Shown here one piece after another: positions 12,941 to 22,223 of a stretch of DNA of 64,000 nt. Below the pieces are notes generated by a model. That model did not search any database and was not told the DNA's origin. It was given only the letters and a program-made list of their open reading frames with translations. How positions within the stretch are numbered: position 1 is the stretch's first letter; the number at the start of each line of letters is the position of its first letter. The stretch lies in contig JAIEMN010000053.1 in the NCBI GenBank assembly GCA_019752115.1, forward strand, positions 1-64,000, in the 5' to 3' direction. This DNA comes from Gemmatimonadaceae bacterium. Its GTDB lineage: Bacteria > Gemmatimonadota > Gemmatimonadetes > Gemmatimonadales > Gemmatimonadaceae. The position numbers and the translations under genes are program-made.

Positions 12941-14146
12941 TCAGCGGACCCGGCGCGGGCCGGGCCGGAGCGCGTTCATGATGGCGGGCATGGCACGCGC
13001 CACCTCATCGAGTGCCGCCTCGTCGTGCGCGACGGCACCGAACTGATAGGCACCGCGCTTGAGCAGTACCCCGTGATGCGCCGCGGCGGCGACGAGGGCG
13101 TCGAGTTGCTCCTCCACGTCGGCGACGAGCCGCCACATCATCGGCGGTCCATCCACCCGCACACCGACCCACGGCGCATCGACCAGCGACGCGCCGATGA
13201 TCTCCTGCAGGCGACTGCCGGCCATGGCCATCTGCTGGCAGACATCGGTGCGGGTGTGCCAGTCGAGCACCGCCTGTGCCGCGGCCAATCCGGTGCTTTC
13301 AGTGGCGGCCGTCGAGGAGATCCAGGTCTCGGTCGCCGCCCGCATCACCTCGCGCCGACCACAGACCGCCGCGAGCGGATACCCGTTCGCGAACGCCTTG
13401 CCAATGGTCGTGAGATCGGGCGCAATGTCGTGATACACCTGGACGCCACCGGACCGTACGCGAAAGGCGGTCTTGATCTCATCGAAGATCAAGACCGCGC
13501 CCACGCGGTCGGCCAACCGACGCGCGGCGGTGAGCCAGGCATGGCTCGCGATATCGTGCACCAGCGGTTCAAGGATGATCGCGGCCGGCGCGGGCCCCTG
13601 CTCCACGGCCTGTTCGAGCGCCAGCAGATCGTCGAACGGGGTCCACGTGATGAGCGCCCGGTCCGCCGCCGGGACGCCGCGCGCGTCGCTGCACCAGTCG
13701 AGCCATCCGAAGTAGCCACTCGCGACGACCCGTTCGCGCCCGGTGAGCGTTCGGGCGATGCGCACCGCCGCCGCAGTCGCCTCGGCGCCGGTGCGCAGAA
13801 ACCGGACCTGTTCCGCACTCGGCATCACCGCCTGCAACCGCTCCGCCACGTCCACCTCGAGGCGATGCGGCAGTGCCGACACGTTCCCGGCCTGCGCGGC
13901 AGCAACCACGGCGCGCGTCACCAGCGGATCGGCATACCCGATCCCGACGGCCCCCAGCGCCATCCCGCAATCGATGAAGCGCCGCCCATCGGGCGTCTCG
14001 AGCGTGCACCCCTGCGCCCGTTCAAAGTGCGTGGGTACGGCACCGTCGTTGGCCCGCGTGCCGTACAGCGCATCCGGGCGCTTGCTACCGGTGGAACTGC
14101 CACCGGGAATATGCTGGGCGGCGCGGGCGCGCCACTCGGCGGTCAT
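12941..14146 (-). CDS. Class III aminotransferase, glutamate-1-semialdehyde aminomutase-like
   Basis: PLP-dependent class III aminotransferase (401 residues). The N-terminus IPGGSSTGSKRP resembles glutamate-1-semialdehyde aminomutases. The cofactor site is intact: the GAEATAAAVRIAR helix, FDEIKTAFR with the PLP-contacting Asp, and the Schiff-base lysine in TIGKAFANGYP. The ANGYP version and the non-heme context argue for a catabolic or sugar/amino-acid transaminase rather than HemL. The start is the ATG at 14146, seven bases after the RNA methyltransferase stop. Confidence 0.85.
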   Translation of the reverse strand: MTAEWRARAAQHIPGGSSTGSKRPDALYGTRANDGAVPTHFERAQGCTLETPDGRRFIDCGMALGAVGIGYADPLVTRAVVAAAQAGNVSALPHRLEVDVAERLQAVMPSAEQVRFLRTGAEATAAAVRIARTLTGRERVVASGYFGWLDWCSDARGVPAADRALITWTPFDDLLALEQAVEQGPAPAAIILEPLVHDIASHAWLTAARRLADRVGAVLIFDEIKTAFRVRSGGVQVYHDIAPDLTTIGKAFANGYPLAAVCGRREVMRAATETWISSTAATESTGLAAAQAVLDWHTRTDVCQQMAMAGSRLQEIIGASLVDAPWVGVRVDGPPMMWRLVADVEEQLDALVAAAAHHGVLLKRGAYQFGAVAHDEAALDEVARAMPAIMNALRPGPRRVR

Positions 14147-14153
14147 GCGGTCG

Positions 14154-14951
14154 CTACTCGCTCGCCGGCGTGCCCGTGGGCGCCGCCTGCAGCGCGCGCT
14201 CCACGGCAAGGCGGCTCTCGCGCTCGATCGTGCGCAACACCTCGATGGACGCGGTGCGCAGGATGAGCAGTTCGCGCTGATCGGGCTGCGCGCGGAAGAC
14301 GAGCGAGCGCATGGTGCGCATGATCAGTTCTTCGTTGCGCGTCTTGAAGTAGGCGATCGCGTCGAGCGCCTGGCGCATGTCCTCGAACGTCCGTTCGAAC
14401 ATCTCCTTGGTGGGCGCGCCCTTGTCGTGGCGCGGCTTCTGCAGGCGCCGCGTGGCGTCGCCAGCGAGGAGATGCAACTCGTACAGGGCCAGCAGGCAGG
14501 CCTGGGCCACGTTGAGCGAGAAGTGCTCGGTCGTGGGAATCGTGGCGACGGCGTGGCACCGATCGATCGCTTCGTTCGGCAGCCCGTGATCTTCCCGGCC
14601 GAACATGATGGCCACGCGCCCTTCGGGCGCATGGTCGAGCAGCTCCACAGCGGCGGACCGTGGGGTATGCCGCGCCCAGCGCGTGGCCTGCGGGCGCCCG
14701 GAGAAACCCACCACGTACACGCAATCGGCGATGGCGTCGTCGATCGTCTCGAAATGCTGAATGCGCTCGGCAAGATCGCGCGTGTCGTGCGCGATCTGCT
14801 CGATGCGATTGGGATCGTACGGACAGGGACGGATGAGCCGCAGATCGCGGACGCCCATGTTCTTCATCGCGCGGACGACGCCGCCGATGTTGATGGGGTC
14901 CTGCGACTCATATAGCACGACCGTGACCTGATGCAAAAGACTCTCGGACAT
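14154..14951 (-). CDS. SpoU-family RNA 2'-O-methyltransferase, TrmJ-like
   Basis: SPOUT-class methyltransferase (265 residues) with all three SpoU motifs in order: NIGGVVRAMKNMG (residues 21-33), FGREDHGLPNE near 125, and IPTTEHFSLNVAQACLLALYE near 142. The knotted C-terminal part binds S-adenosylmethionine. The layout and the C-terminal helical extension (about 80 residues) match the TrmJ/LasT group, which methylates the ribose of residue 32 in tRNA; rRNA is the alternative substrate. It sits oddly inside a catabolic-looking operon, nine bases after the heparinase-like gene. Confidence 0.87.
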   Translation of the reverse strand: MSESLLHQVTVVLYESQDPINIGGVVRAMKNMGVRDLRLIRPCPYDPNRIEQIAHDTRDLAERIQHFETIDDAIADCVYVVGFSGRPQATRWARHTPRSAAVELLDHAPEGRVAIMFGREDHGLPNEAIDRCHAVATIPTTEHFSLNVAQACLLALYELHLLAGDATRRLQKPRHDKGAPTKEMFERTFEDMRQALDAIAYFKTRNEELIMRTMRSLVFRAQPDQRELLILRTASIEVLRTIERESRLAVERALQAAPTGTPASE

Positions 14952-14960
14952 GGCCGGAAT

Positions 14961-17723
14961 CTAGCGCAGGAGGTCCGGGCAGGCGGCCGCATCCTCGCGG
15001 GCACCGGCGATGTACCGCCGGAACCCGCCACCGGCCATCCGCAGCTGGCCGCGCCGCCGCTCCCGCCACGCCGGGCGCTCGTTGATCGTGAGGGAGACGC
15101 GAAGCGGCCCGTCGGGGAGCGCGGCAAGGGGAAAGCGGAGCTCCATCTGCCAGCCATCGGCGTGCGCGCGCGCGGACACCAGCGGCGTGACCGACCACTG
15201 CGTGACCAGCGGCGTGGTCCGCACCCGCCCATCGGGCAAGAGTGCCGCGAGCCCCGCTGCCGCCCACTGATCCGAGGCCGCCTCGCCCAGATACCACTGC
15301 AGCGAATCGGCGTTCACATCCACCGGCTCGTTATCCAACGGATTCTCGGGCGGCGCTTCGGGGGTGCCGCCCACACTCACCAGTGCATGCCCCGTCTGCA
15401 CGCGCACGGCCATGCGCACCGCGTCGGCGGTGCGCTCGATCCGGATCTGGGCGGTGGGGGCATTCTCGCCGCCATACGGCTCTTCGGTCGCCAGGTAGTG
15501 CGCGCGGTCGAGCACCAGCGCGATGGGGGCGTCATGGACGCGCACCGACGTCGCGTTGGCGGGGCGCGCCACCGCCCGTGGCCATGGTGACACGGCCCCC
15601 TCGAGATCGATGCTGCTCCGCGCACCACCGGCGTGCAGCGCGATATGCCAGCCGTGTTCGGCGGCGCCATGCTCTGCGCGTGTGCCGCAATGCGTCGTCA
15701 CCGCCGCCACGATCGGGTCGTCGGGTGTCAGCGCGACCGTGTCGACGGCCGCCGTGTCGTCGGGCGCTGCCCACGTCCACACACCGACGATGCGCCCGGA
15801 TGCCCCGTGCGCTTCGAGTAGCAGCCGGGTCGTGTCGGGGAGACCGGGCGCGCCTGGACAGGCGGCATGCAACACCAGCGGCGTGCCCGTGGCGCTGTAC
15901 CACGCATGCGCGGCCCGCCCTTCCTGGACCGCCGCCCACGTCACGTGACGACCGGTGAGCGGTGCCTCGTGCAGCGCGTGCAGGAAGTCGAAGCCGTCCG
16001 CTTCGCCGCCGGCTCCGCGCGGCGCCGCCGGGCGCCACGCGCCATGCCCGCCGATGGCGTCGCGCGCGACTGCGGCCCCGATCGGCAGTGTGAGCGTCAC
16101 CGCCTGCGGCGCACTCCATTCGAGCACGTCCACGAGATATCCATCGAGGACAACCACCGAGCGCGTGCACGTCACATCGGGCGCAAGCTGCACCCGCTTG
16201 CGCATCCACCCCGCACCGCCGCGCTCCTCGAAATTGAGGACGACCGCCGGTTCTGCGCGCTGCGACGACCCGTTCACGAGCGGCGCATGATGCGCCAGCG
16301 TGCTGCGATACCAGAAGAGCGACCGGTCGACGTAACTGCCGGTACCGGGATCTTCGAGCAGACGGGCGCGCTCGGCCTGGAGCGTGAGCGTCAGGGCGTC
16401 GGGATGACCGTGACCGCGTGCGTCACCGCCCCCCTCGAGCCCGACGAATACCCGCGCCTGGTCGCGTCGCAACACCGCGAGCCCCTCCTGCTCCCGCCGG
16501 GCGCTCACCGGCGTCCATGTCGTGGTCGGTGCCGACTCGGGCGTCGCGAAGAGCAGCGCCCGCCACGACAGGCTGGCACGTGAAAGCGCCATGGCCGGTT
16601 CGTTGCGCTCGGCCTCACCGGTGGAGCGGGCGCGCGCATCACTCACCGTGGCAATGCGCCCGTCGTAGACGCGCGTGAGTAACCCCGCCAGCACGGGTGC
16701 GCGCGTAGCCGCGTAGCCGAGTTCCAGATACTCGGCGATGCGCCATTGCCGGATAGAGACGCGATACTGCGAATCCTTGCGCGATGGAAAGCATTCGTCG
16801 GGGAGGAGCCCCGAGAATGGGAAGGCGAAGCCGTTCGCGTAGCGCCGCGCTGCCTCCGCCTCGAGCGATACGCCCTGCGCCGTGAGGGCCTGCACCAGAT
16901 GCCAGAAGCCCCGATGCGCGAAGAGGTGATAGTTCTCGCCCTCGTACCAGCCGCCGTCGGCGCCGAGGCCCGACAGCAGCAAGGCGGTCACAGCATCCGG
17001 ACCATGCAGCGCGTCGAGCGCGGCGTTCGCCTCCCCGAGGAGGACGGCGGCGACCAAGCTCGCGGTGCCATTCCACACCTGCCGATTGGAACGCCCTTCG
17101 TGAAACCCCGCGATGAGCGCGGCACTCGGCGCGATGAGCGCGTCACGGACCGTCCCACCCACGGTGCTTGCACCGACCTGCTCGAGCAGCGACACCGCCT
17201 GACAGATGTTGAGCAGCCAACAACTCTCGAGATACGTGCTGAAGAACGGCCGCGTGGGCCCCAGCACGTTGTCCTGATTGGGATACGTGGGATACCGCTC
17301 GGCGAGCGCCGCGAGGAGGCGCTCGGCCAGCGCGCGGTGGGACGTGTCGCCACGTAGGGCATACAACGCGGCCGCATGCACGGCCCGTTCAGCCACCCAC
17401 AGCTGCGCTCCCATGGCCCACCAGTCGTCGTGCTCGGGTGCGACGTAGTCGGCGGCGCACAGCCGGCAGCGATGCCGATGCGGCTGCCACGGATCGAACT
17501 CGAGGTAGATCCCGTGCTGAGGGCAGCGCCCACCGACGCGCGTCAGGCGCGCCTTCCGGCGCGGAATGATCGCGTCCAGATCGGCGGTGCTCACCGGGAC
17601 CAGTTCCGCGGCGAGCGCGTCGGCCAACGCGCCGAGCGACGTCCCCGGTGCCGTGTCGCGACGGCGCTGCTCCAGATCCAGTGGCAGCAGCGCGTTGGCG
17701 CCCTGCACCAGCGGCAGACTCAT
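14961..17723 (-). CDS. Heparinase II/III family protein
   Basis: Large protein (920 residues) of the heparinase II/III superfamily, lyases that cut uronic-acid-containing polysaccharides. An N-terminal CPQH...CRLC group resembles a zinc site (residues 69-95). An alpha/alpha toroid follows, then the family's beta domain with ARGHGHPDALTLTLQ-type residues, GTGSYVDRSLFWYRSTLAHH and PLVNGSSQ. The last ~180 residues look like a separate beta-sandwich module. No signal peptide is obvious, so it may act in the cytoplasm on imported oligosaccharide. Its ATG overlaps the solute-binding protein stop (ATGA), linking it to an importer. Confidence 0.83.
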   Translation of the reverse strand: MSLPLVQGANALLPLDLEQRRRDTAPGTSLGALADALAAELVPVSTADLDAIIPRRKARLTRVGGRCPQHGIYLEFDPWQPHRHRCRLCAADYVAPEHDDWWAMGAQLWVAERAVHAAALYALRGDTSHRALAERLLAALAERYPTYPNQDNVLGPTRPFFSTYLESCWLLNICQAVSLLEQVGASTVGGTVRDALIAPSAALIAGFHEGRSNRQVWNGTASLVAAVLLGEANAALDALHGPDAVTALLLSGLGADGGWYEGENYHLFAHRGFWHLVQALTAQGVSLEAEAARRYANGFAFPFSGLLPDECFPSRKDSQYRVSIRQWRIAEYLELGYAATRAPVLAGLLTRVYDGRIATVSDARARSTGEAERNEPAMALSRASLSWRALLFATPESAPTTTWTPVSARREQEGLAVLRRDQARVFVGLEGGGDARGHGHPDALTLTLQAERARLLEDPGTGSYVDRSLFWYRSTLAHHAPLVNGSSQRAEPAVVLNFEERGGAGWMRKRVQLAPDVTCTRSVVVLDGYLVDVLEWSAPQAVTLTLPIGAAVARDAIGGHGAWRPAAPRGAGGEADGFDFLHALHEAPLTGRHVTWAAVQEGRAAHAWYSATGTPLVLHAACPGAPGLPDTTRLLLEAHGASGRIVGVWTWAAPDDTAAVDTVALTPDDPIVAAVTTHCGTRAEHGAAEHGWHIALHAGGARSSIDLEGAVSPWPRAVARPANATSVRVHDAPIALVLDRAHYLATEEPYGGENAPTAQIRIERTADAVRMAVRVQTGHALVSVGGTPEAPPENPLDNEPVDVNADSLQWYLGEAASDQWAAAGLAALLPDGRVRTTPLVTQWSVTPLVSARAHADGWQMELRFPLAALPDGPLRVSLTINERPAWRERRRGQLRMAGGGFRRYIAGAREDAAACPDLLR

Positions 17724-19327
17724 GGCCGCGTCCAGCGCGCCACGGTGGTCAGCTCACCGCGCAGATCCATCCGCACGCCCTGCAGCGCGCGCGAGCGCCC
17801 CTGCACGCCCCGGGCGTGGTAGATCCACACGACTGGGGCGTCGGCTTGCAACCGCTGATCGACTCGTGCCCACGCCGCGGCGGCCTCGGTGGGCGCCGCA
17901 CCGCGGGCCGTGGCAAGGGCCGTATCGAGCGACGCCGCGTGAAAGCCGGTGTAGTCGAGGGCGCCGCCGCGCTGCTCCGTGCTGAACATGGCCGAAAGGT
18001 GCCCCAGCGCGATGTCGCCGGGAATCCCGGTGATGGCCAGATCGAAGGTCTTCTGCGGCGCGCGCACCGTTGAGAGGAAGGTCGCGAGCTCCAAGACGCG
18101 CAGCGTGAGCCCAATGCCGCGGGCGGCGAGATCGGCCTGAACCAGCTGCTCAATCGCCATCTCGCCACTCCCGACAGTCAGCAGTTCGAGCGAGAGGCGC
18201 CGCCCGTCGCGCACCCGCACGCCGTCGGGACCGCGGAGCCAGCCAGCGGCATCCAGCAAGCTGTCCGCCCGTCGATTGGCGGCGGCGCGGTCGGCTGCCG
18301 TTTCGGTGGCCGGTGACGGTGACACCGGGAGCCCGGGCGGCAAACTGCTGATCGCGGGTGTCCCGAATCCCGCCACCGCCGCCGCGACGATGCGCGCCCG
18401 ATCGAGGCACAACGCGATGGCCTGACGCACCCGCGCTTCGTTGAGCGGCGCGCGCGTGGTATTGAGTGCCAGCACCGTGGAGAAGAGCGCGGGGGGTGTT
18501 TCGAGCGCGAGCGTGGAATCGCGCTGCACCAGACGCGCCATGGTCGGCGAGACCCCCGCGAGATCCAGCTCGCCGCTCACGAGGCCGGCGAACTTGGTGG
18601 CCGCTTCGTCCACCACGGCAACCACCAGCGCACGCAGCGCCGGCGGACCACCCATGGACGCCGGGAAATCCGCATTGCGCACAAAGCGCCACTGCCGGCC
18701 GGCGAGCCGACTCGCAAAGCGGAACGGCCCGTTGCCGACGGGCGCGGTGGCGAACGGGTGCTGCCGCCACCGCGCGGTTGGCACCGAGTCGAGCAGATGC
18801 GCGGGGACCAGCGGCAGCTCGGCGAGCACCGGCGGGAGTGTGGCCCGGGCCGTCGCAAGCACGACGCGCACGGTGTACGCATCGGTCGCGACGACGGAAT
18901 CGATCGCCATGGCCTCACCGCGGCGCGGCGACCCCAAGGCCGAGTCTCGCGCCATGCGGTAGGTGAAGGCCACGTCGCGCGCCGTGGTGGGCGCGCCATC
19001 GTGCCAGCGCAGCGCGCTGTCGAGGTGGAAGGTCACCGCGCGATGGTCCGGGGACCACGTCCAGGCGCGCGCGTAGTACGGCTCCGGCTGCAGCAGGCTG
19101 TCGAGGCGAACGAGCGTGACGAACAGGGCATGCCGCTGCACCTGCCGCGACAGGGTGTGCACGGTGACCAGCGGATTCCCCGATTCCAGATCGGTACCGG
19201 ACGCCATCACGACCGTCCCCGGCGCGCGCGCGCTGGGCTGGCAGGCGCTCAGCAGCACCGCCAGCAGCGCGTGGAGGGCCCGCCGCACGCGCCGACGGGT
19301 TGACGCGGGGGTTCCGCGGGGCATCAT
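17720..19327 (-). CDS. Peptide/nickel-type ABC transporter substrate-binding lipoprotein
   Basis: Extracytoplasmic solute-binding protein of family 5 (about 535 residues). The Arg-rich N-terminus, hydrophobic stretch and lipobox (LLAVLLSAC) indicate an exported lipoprotein. Family signs include GTDLESGNPL, a YYARAWTWSPDHRAVTFHL segment, LRWHDGAPTTARDVAFTY, and a variable C-terminal lobe. Members usually bind oligopeptides, but some bind oligosaccharides. A GGAGGG directly precedes two adjacent ATGs (19327 and 19324). An ATG at 19342 is possible but would overlap the divergent permease start. First gene of the operon running down to 11216; the two divergent permeases are its likely partners. 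Confidence 0.88.
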   Translation of the reverse strand: MMPRGTPASTRRRVRRALHALLAVLLSACQPSARAPGTVVMASGTDLESGNPLVTVHTLSRQVQRHALFVTLVRLDSLLQPEPYYARAWTWSPDHRAVTFHLDSALRWHDGAPTTARDVAFTYRMARDSALGSPRRGEAMAIDSVVATDAYTVRVVLATARATLPPVLAELPLVPAHLLDSVPTARWRQHPFATAPVGNGPFRFASRLAGRQWRFVRNADFPASMGGPPALRALVVAVVDEAATKFAGLVSGELDLAGVSPTMARLVQRDSTLALETPPALFSTVLALNTTRAPLNEARVRQAIALCLDRARIVAAAVAGFGTPAISSLPPGLPVSPSPATETAADRAAANRRADSLLDAAGWLRGPDGVRVRDGRRLSLELLTVGSGEMAIEQLVQADLAARGIGLTLRVLELATFLSTVRAPQKTFDLAITGIPGDIALGHLSAMFSTEQRGGALDYTGFHAASLDTALATARGAAPTEAAAAWARVDQRLQADAPVVWIYHARGVQGRSRALQGVRMDLRGELTTVARWTRP

Positions 19328-19333
19328 CCCTCC

Positions 19334-20314
19334 GTGCGCCATGTCTCGCTGCGCGTCGTGGACGCGCTCGTCCTGCTCTGGCTCGTCACCACCCTCACCT
19401 TCGCGCTGGTCCATCTGGCGCCGGGTGATCCGGCGACGCTGTTGATTGCCCCGACTGCCACGGCAGCCGAGGCGGCAGAGTTGCGGGCGCGACTCGGACT
19501 CGACGCACCGCTCGGTGTGCAATATGGCCGGTGGATCGGTGCCGTGCTGCGGGGGGATCTCGGCACGAGTCTGGTGACGTCGCGGCCGGTGACGCACGTG
19601 ATCGGTGACGCGTTGCCGATCTCCCTCTTTCTTGGGGGCGTCTCGCTCCTTCTCAGCTTCGTAATCGGGATCGGGCTGGGCGGTTGGCAGGCGCTCCGCG
19701 CCCGCACGCTGGGCGATCGGACCGCTTCGGTACTGGCCACGGTGTTATTCGCAGCGCCGGGCTTCTGGCTGGCGCTCGCGCTGGTCGCGTTGTTCACATC
19801 GGGAGCGGTCTGGCTCGGCCTCCCGGCGTGGTTGCGACTCCCGGCGTTCGGCATGCAATCGCCCGATGCGGGCGCTGATCCGTCGCTCGCGGATCGCTGG
19901 CGTCATGCCATGCTTCCGCTGCTGGTGCTCACGGTCCCCGGCGCTGCCGGGGTGGCCCGTTACGCCCGCGAAACCCTGCGCGATGCGCGTGGGTCGCTGG
20001 CCGTGCAGGCGGCGTTCGCGCGCGGACTCTCGCGGGCGCGTGTCGAGTGGCGCTACATCCTGCGCACCGCGCTGACGCCGCTGGTCGTGCTCTTTGGGCT
20101 CACGCTCCCCGGCATCGTGGCCGGTTCGGTGTTTGTGGAACAGGTGTTTGCGTGGCCCGGCCTCGGTCGCGCCCTGCTCTCGGCGATCGCGGGCCGCGAC
20201 TATCCCGTGGTCCTGGGCCTCACGCTCATCTACGGCGCGACCGTGATCGGTGCGAACCTGCTCGCCGATGTCGCCCTGTGGTGGCTGGACCCGCGCCGCC
20301 GGAGCCCCTCGTGA
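19334..20314 (+). CDS. ABC transporter permease, DppB/OppB type
   Basis: Inner-membrane permease (326 residues) of the peptide-type import family. It has the N-terminal helix LVVTTLTFALVHLAPGD variant typical of DppB, six predicted transmembrane helices, and the cytoplasmic EAA-like loop (AAFARGLSRARVEWRYILRTAL). It ends YGATVIGANLLADVALWWLDPR, also family-typical. The GTG start at 19334 has no Shine-Dalgarno and lies six bases from the divergent solute-binding protein start. Its TGA overlaps the GTG of the next permease. Confidence 0.9.
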   Translation: MRHVSLRVVDALVLLWLVTTLTFALVHLAPGDPATLLIAPTATAAEAAELRARLGLDAPLGVQYGRWIGAVLRGDLGTSLVTSRPVTHVIGDALPISLFLGGVSLLLSFVIGIGLGGWQALRARTLGDRTASVLATVLFAAPGFWLALALVALFTSGAVWLGLPAWLRLPAFGMQSPDAGADPSLADRWRHAMLPLLVLTVPGAAGVARYARETLRDARGSLAVQAAFARGLSRARVEWRYILRTALTPLVVLFGLTLPGIVAGSVFVEQVFAWPGLGRALLSAIAGRDYPVVLGLTLIYGATVIGANLLADVALWWLDPRRRSPS

Positions 20315-21150
20315 ACGGCGCGTCGCGCGCGCGCGACTGGCGCGTCACCGGTGGTGTTGGCGTGCTGCTGCTGATGCTCGCCCTCGCCATTGTGGTTCCC
20401 CTTCGCGCCCCGACCGAGCAGGCAGCGATCGGGGATGTCCTCGCCACGCGACTCACGCCGCCCCTGTCGCACGATGGACGCGGCGTCTTTCACCTGCTCG
20501 GGACGGATGCCTTCGGGCGTGATCTCGCGCTCCGCCTCTGGGTCGGGGCGCGCCTGTCGCTCCTGGTAGGTGTGGCGGGGACGGTGCTCTCGGGGATGAT
20601 CGGTGTGTTGCTCGGCGCGCTCGCCGGCTGGCGGGGCGGCCTGATCGACCGGGCGGTGACCGCGCTCGGCGACACGATGCTTGCCGTGCCACGCCTCGTG
20701 TTGCTGCTGGTGATTGCGGCGCTGTGGGGGCCGGGGGTCTCCACGGTCGTGGTGGTGCTCGGCGTGACCGGCTGGATGGCGGTGATGCGCCTGGTGCGCG
20801 CCGAGGTGCTTGGCGTGCGCCCGTTGCCCTACGTGGAGGGCGCACTCGCCCTGGGCGTACCCGCCTGGCGCACCGTGCTGCGCCACGTGCTGCCCAATGC
20901 GCTGGGGGGCGCGACGGTGGCCATGACGCTCGGGGTGGGCAACGCGATCGTGCTCGAAAGTGGCCTCAGTTTCCTGGGCCTCGGTGTGCAGCCTCCCGCC
21001 GCCAGTTGGGGCAACATGATTGCCGGCGGACGCGAGTGGCTCCTGGTGGCCCCATGGATTGCCCTGCTCCCCGGAGCGCTGCTGATCACCACGGTGGTGG
21101 CGTGCACGCTGCTGGGCGAGGGCCTTCGCGCCGCCCGAGACGACGCCTAG
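20311..21150 (+). CDS. ABC transporter permease, DppC/OppC type
   Basis: Second permease (279 residues) of the same importer. It shows the DppC hallmark HLLGTDAFGRDLALRLWVGARLS, further helices, the EAA loop (EGALALGVPAWRTVLRHVLPN), and the terminal SGLSFLGLGVQPPAASWGNMI signature. The GTG at 20311 overlaps the upstream TGA, so the two are co-translated. No ATPase gene (DppD/F type) occurs anywhere in the window. The TAG stop shares bases with the stop of the convergent dipeptidase gene. Confidence 0.92.
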   Translation: MNGASRARDWRVTGGVGVLLLMLALAIVVPLRAPTEQAAIGDVLATRLTPPLSHDGRGVFHLLGTDAFGRDLALRLWVGARLSLLVGVAGTVLSGMIGVLLGALAGWRGGLIDRAVTALGDTMLAVPRLVLLLVIAALWGPGVSTVVVVLGVTGWMAVMRLVRAEVLGVRPLPYVEGALALGVPAWRTVLRHVLPNALGGATVAMTLGVGNAIVLESGLSFLGLGVQPPAASWGNMIAGGREWLLVAPWIALLPGALLITTVVACTLLGEGLRAARDDA

Positions 21151-22214
21151 CCGATCACCGTGCGCAGCAGCCGGAGCATATTGCCGCCGAGCACCTTGTT
21201 GACCTCGTCGCGCCGCAATCCGCGCTGCATCAGGGCGTCCCCCCACTGCGCGAGTTGGGTATAGGCGCTGAAGACGGGATTGAGATTGCCGTCCATATCG
21301 GTGCCCAGCCCGACGTGATCGATGCCGACGACATCGATCAACCGCTTCGTGTTGTCGACGAACTCCTCGAAGCTCGTGTTGTAGCCGCTCGGCCACGCGC
21401 CGATGACGCCCCCCGTGCTGGCGACCAACTTGGCGTGCTCCTCCGAAATGGACCGCGCGGCGAGCAGGCGCGAGGGATCCCCGCGATTCAGGATACTGTG
21501 CGACAGCATGATCGGCGCTGTCGTCAGCGATACCACATCCCGTACCGTCTCGAACGACGCATGCGCCACGTCGACGAGCAGCCGACGCGCGTTGCAGCGC
21601 TTCACGACCGCCTTCCCGAGCGCCGACAGCCCGTGGTGCTGCGCGGGCTGCGTCTGCAGATCGCCGAGGGCGCTGGGTACGTAATGCACGATCTGGAGTG
21701 AGCGCAGTCCGTCGGCATGAAAGAGATCGACGCGCTCCGGGTCGCCGTCCACAAACTCACCGCCCTCGCAGGCCAGAAAGGCCGCCACCTTCTGTTCGCG
21801 CTGGGCGCGCACCAGATCGTCGGCGCGCAGCGCCAAAAAGGCATTCGTCTCGCGAATCTGCGCCTTCACCAGCGCCAGCTGGCGCGGATACTCCGCGCGG
21901 GCCTCGCCGGCGGCGTACGCGCCACGCACCTGCACCCCCTTGGGCGTCGACTCGATCAGCGGCGCATCACCCACCAGACTGAAGAACGCGCCCGACAGGT
22001 GCCCGGTGTTCATGCCGCGCACGGTCCCCGCAAATGAATCGACCACATAGCCCGGCTTCCCGTGGTTCGGGAACATCCCCGGGTGCGTATGCAGATCGAA
22101 GGTGAGTGGGGCCGATGCGGGCTGCGCCGGTGTGCCGCCGACCATGCGTGGCAGGAACGCGGCCCCGGCGGTGGCGAGCAACCCGGTGTGCAGAAACTCA
22201 CGACGAGACGTCAT
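21147..22214 (-). CDS. Exported membrane dipeptidase, peptidase family M19
   Basis: Zinc dipeptidase of the renal dipeptidase family (355 residues); members cut dipeptides, often with a D-residue at the C-terminal side. The N-terminus has a Tat-like signal (SRREFLHTGLLATAGAAFLP). Metal-site motifs are FDLHTHPG near residue 40, the bridging acid region AFLACEGGEF, and the later histidines in DVAHASF and IMLSHS. HVGLGTDMDG near the C-terminus is also typical. It lies nine bases after the GH38 gene and ends tail-to-tail on the permease gene with overlapping stops (CTAG). Its peptidase role fits the peptide-type importer. Confidence 0.88.
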   Translation of the reverse strand: MTSRREFLHTGLLATAGAAFLPRMVGGTPAQPASAPLTFDLHTHPGMFPNHGKPGYVVDSFAGTVRGMNTGHLSGAFFSLVGDAPLIESTPKGVQVRGAYAAGEARAEYPRQLALVKAQIRETNAFLALRADDLVRAQREQKVAAFLACEGGEFVDGDPERVDLFHADGLRSLQIVHYVPSALGDLQTQPAQHHGLSALGKAVVKRCNARRLLVDVAHASFETVRDVVSLTTAPIMLSHSILNRGDPSRLLAARSISEEHAKLVASTGGVIGAWPSGYNTSFEEFVDNTKRLIDVVGIDHVGLGTDMDGNLNPVFSAYTQLAQWGDALMQRGLRRDEVNKVLGGNMLRLLRTVIG

Positions 22215-22223
22215 TTGGACAGC

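Noticed and set aside
17720-19597. Longer binding-protein start upstream of 19342
   Set aside because: The extra N-terminal residues lie antisense to the permease gene and precede an obvious lipoprotein signal, so the start near 19327 fits better.
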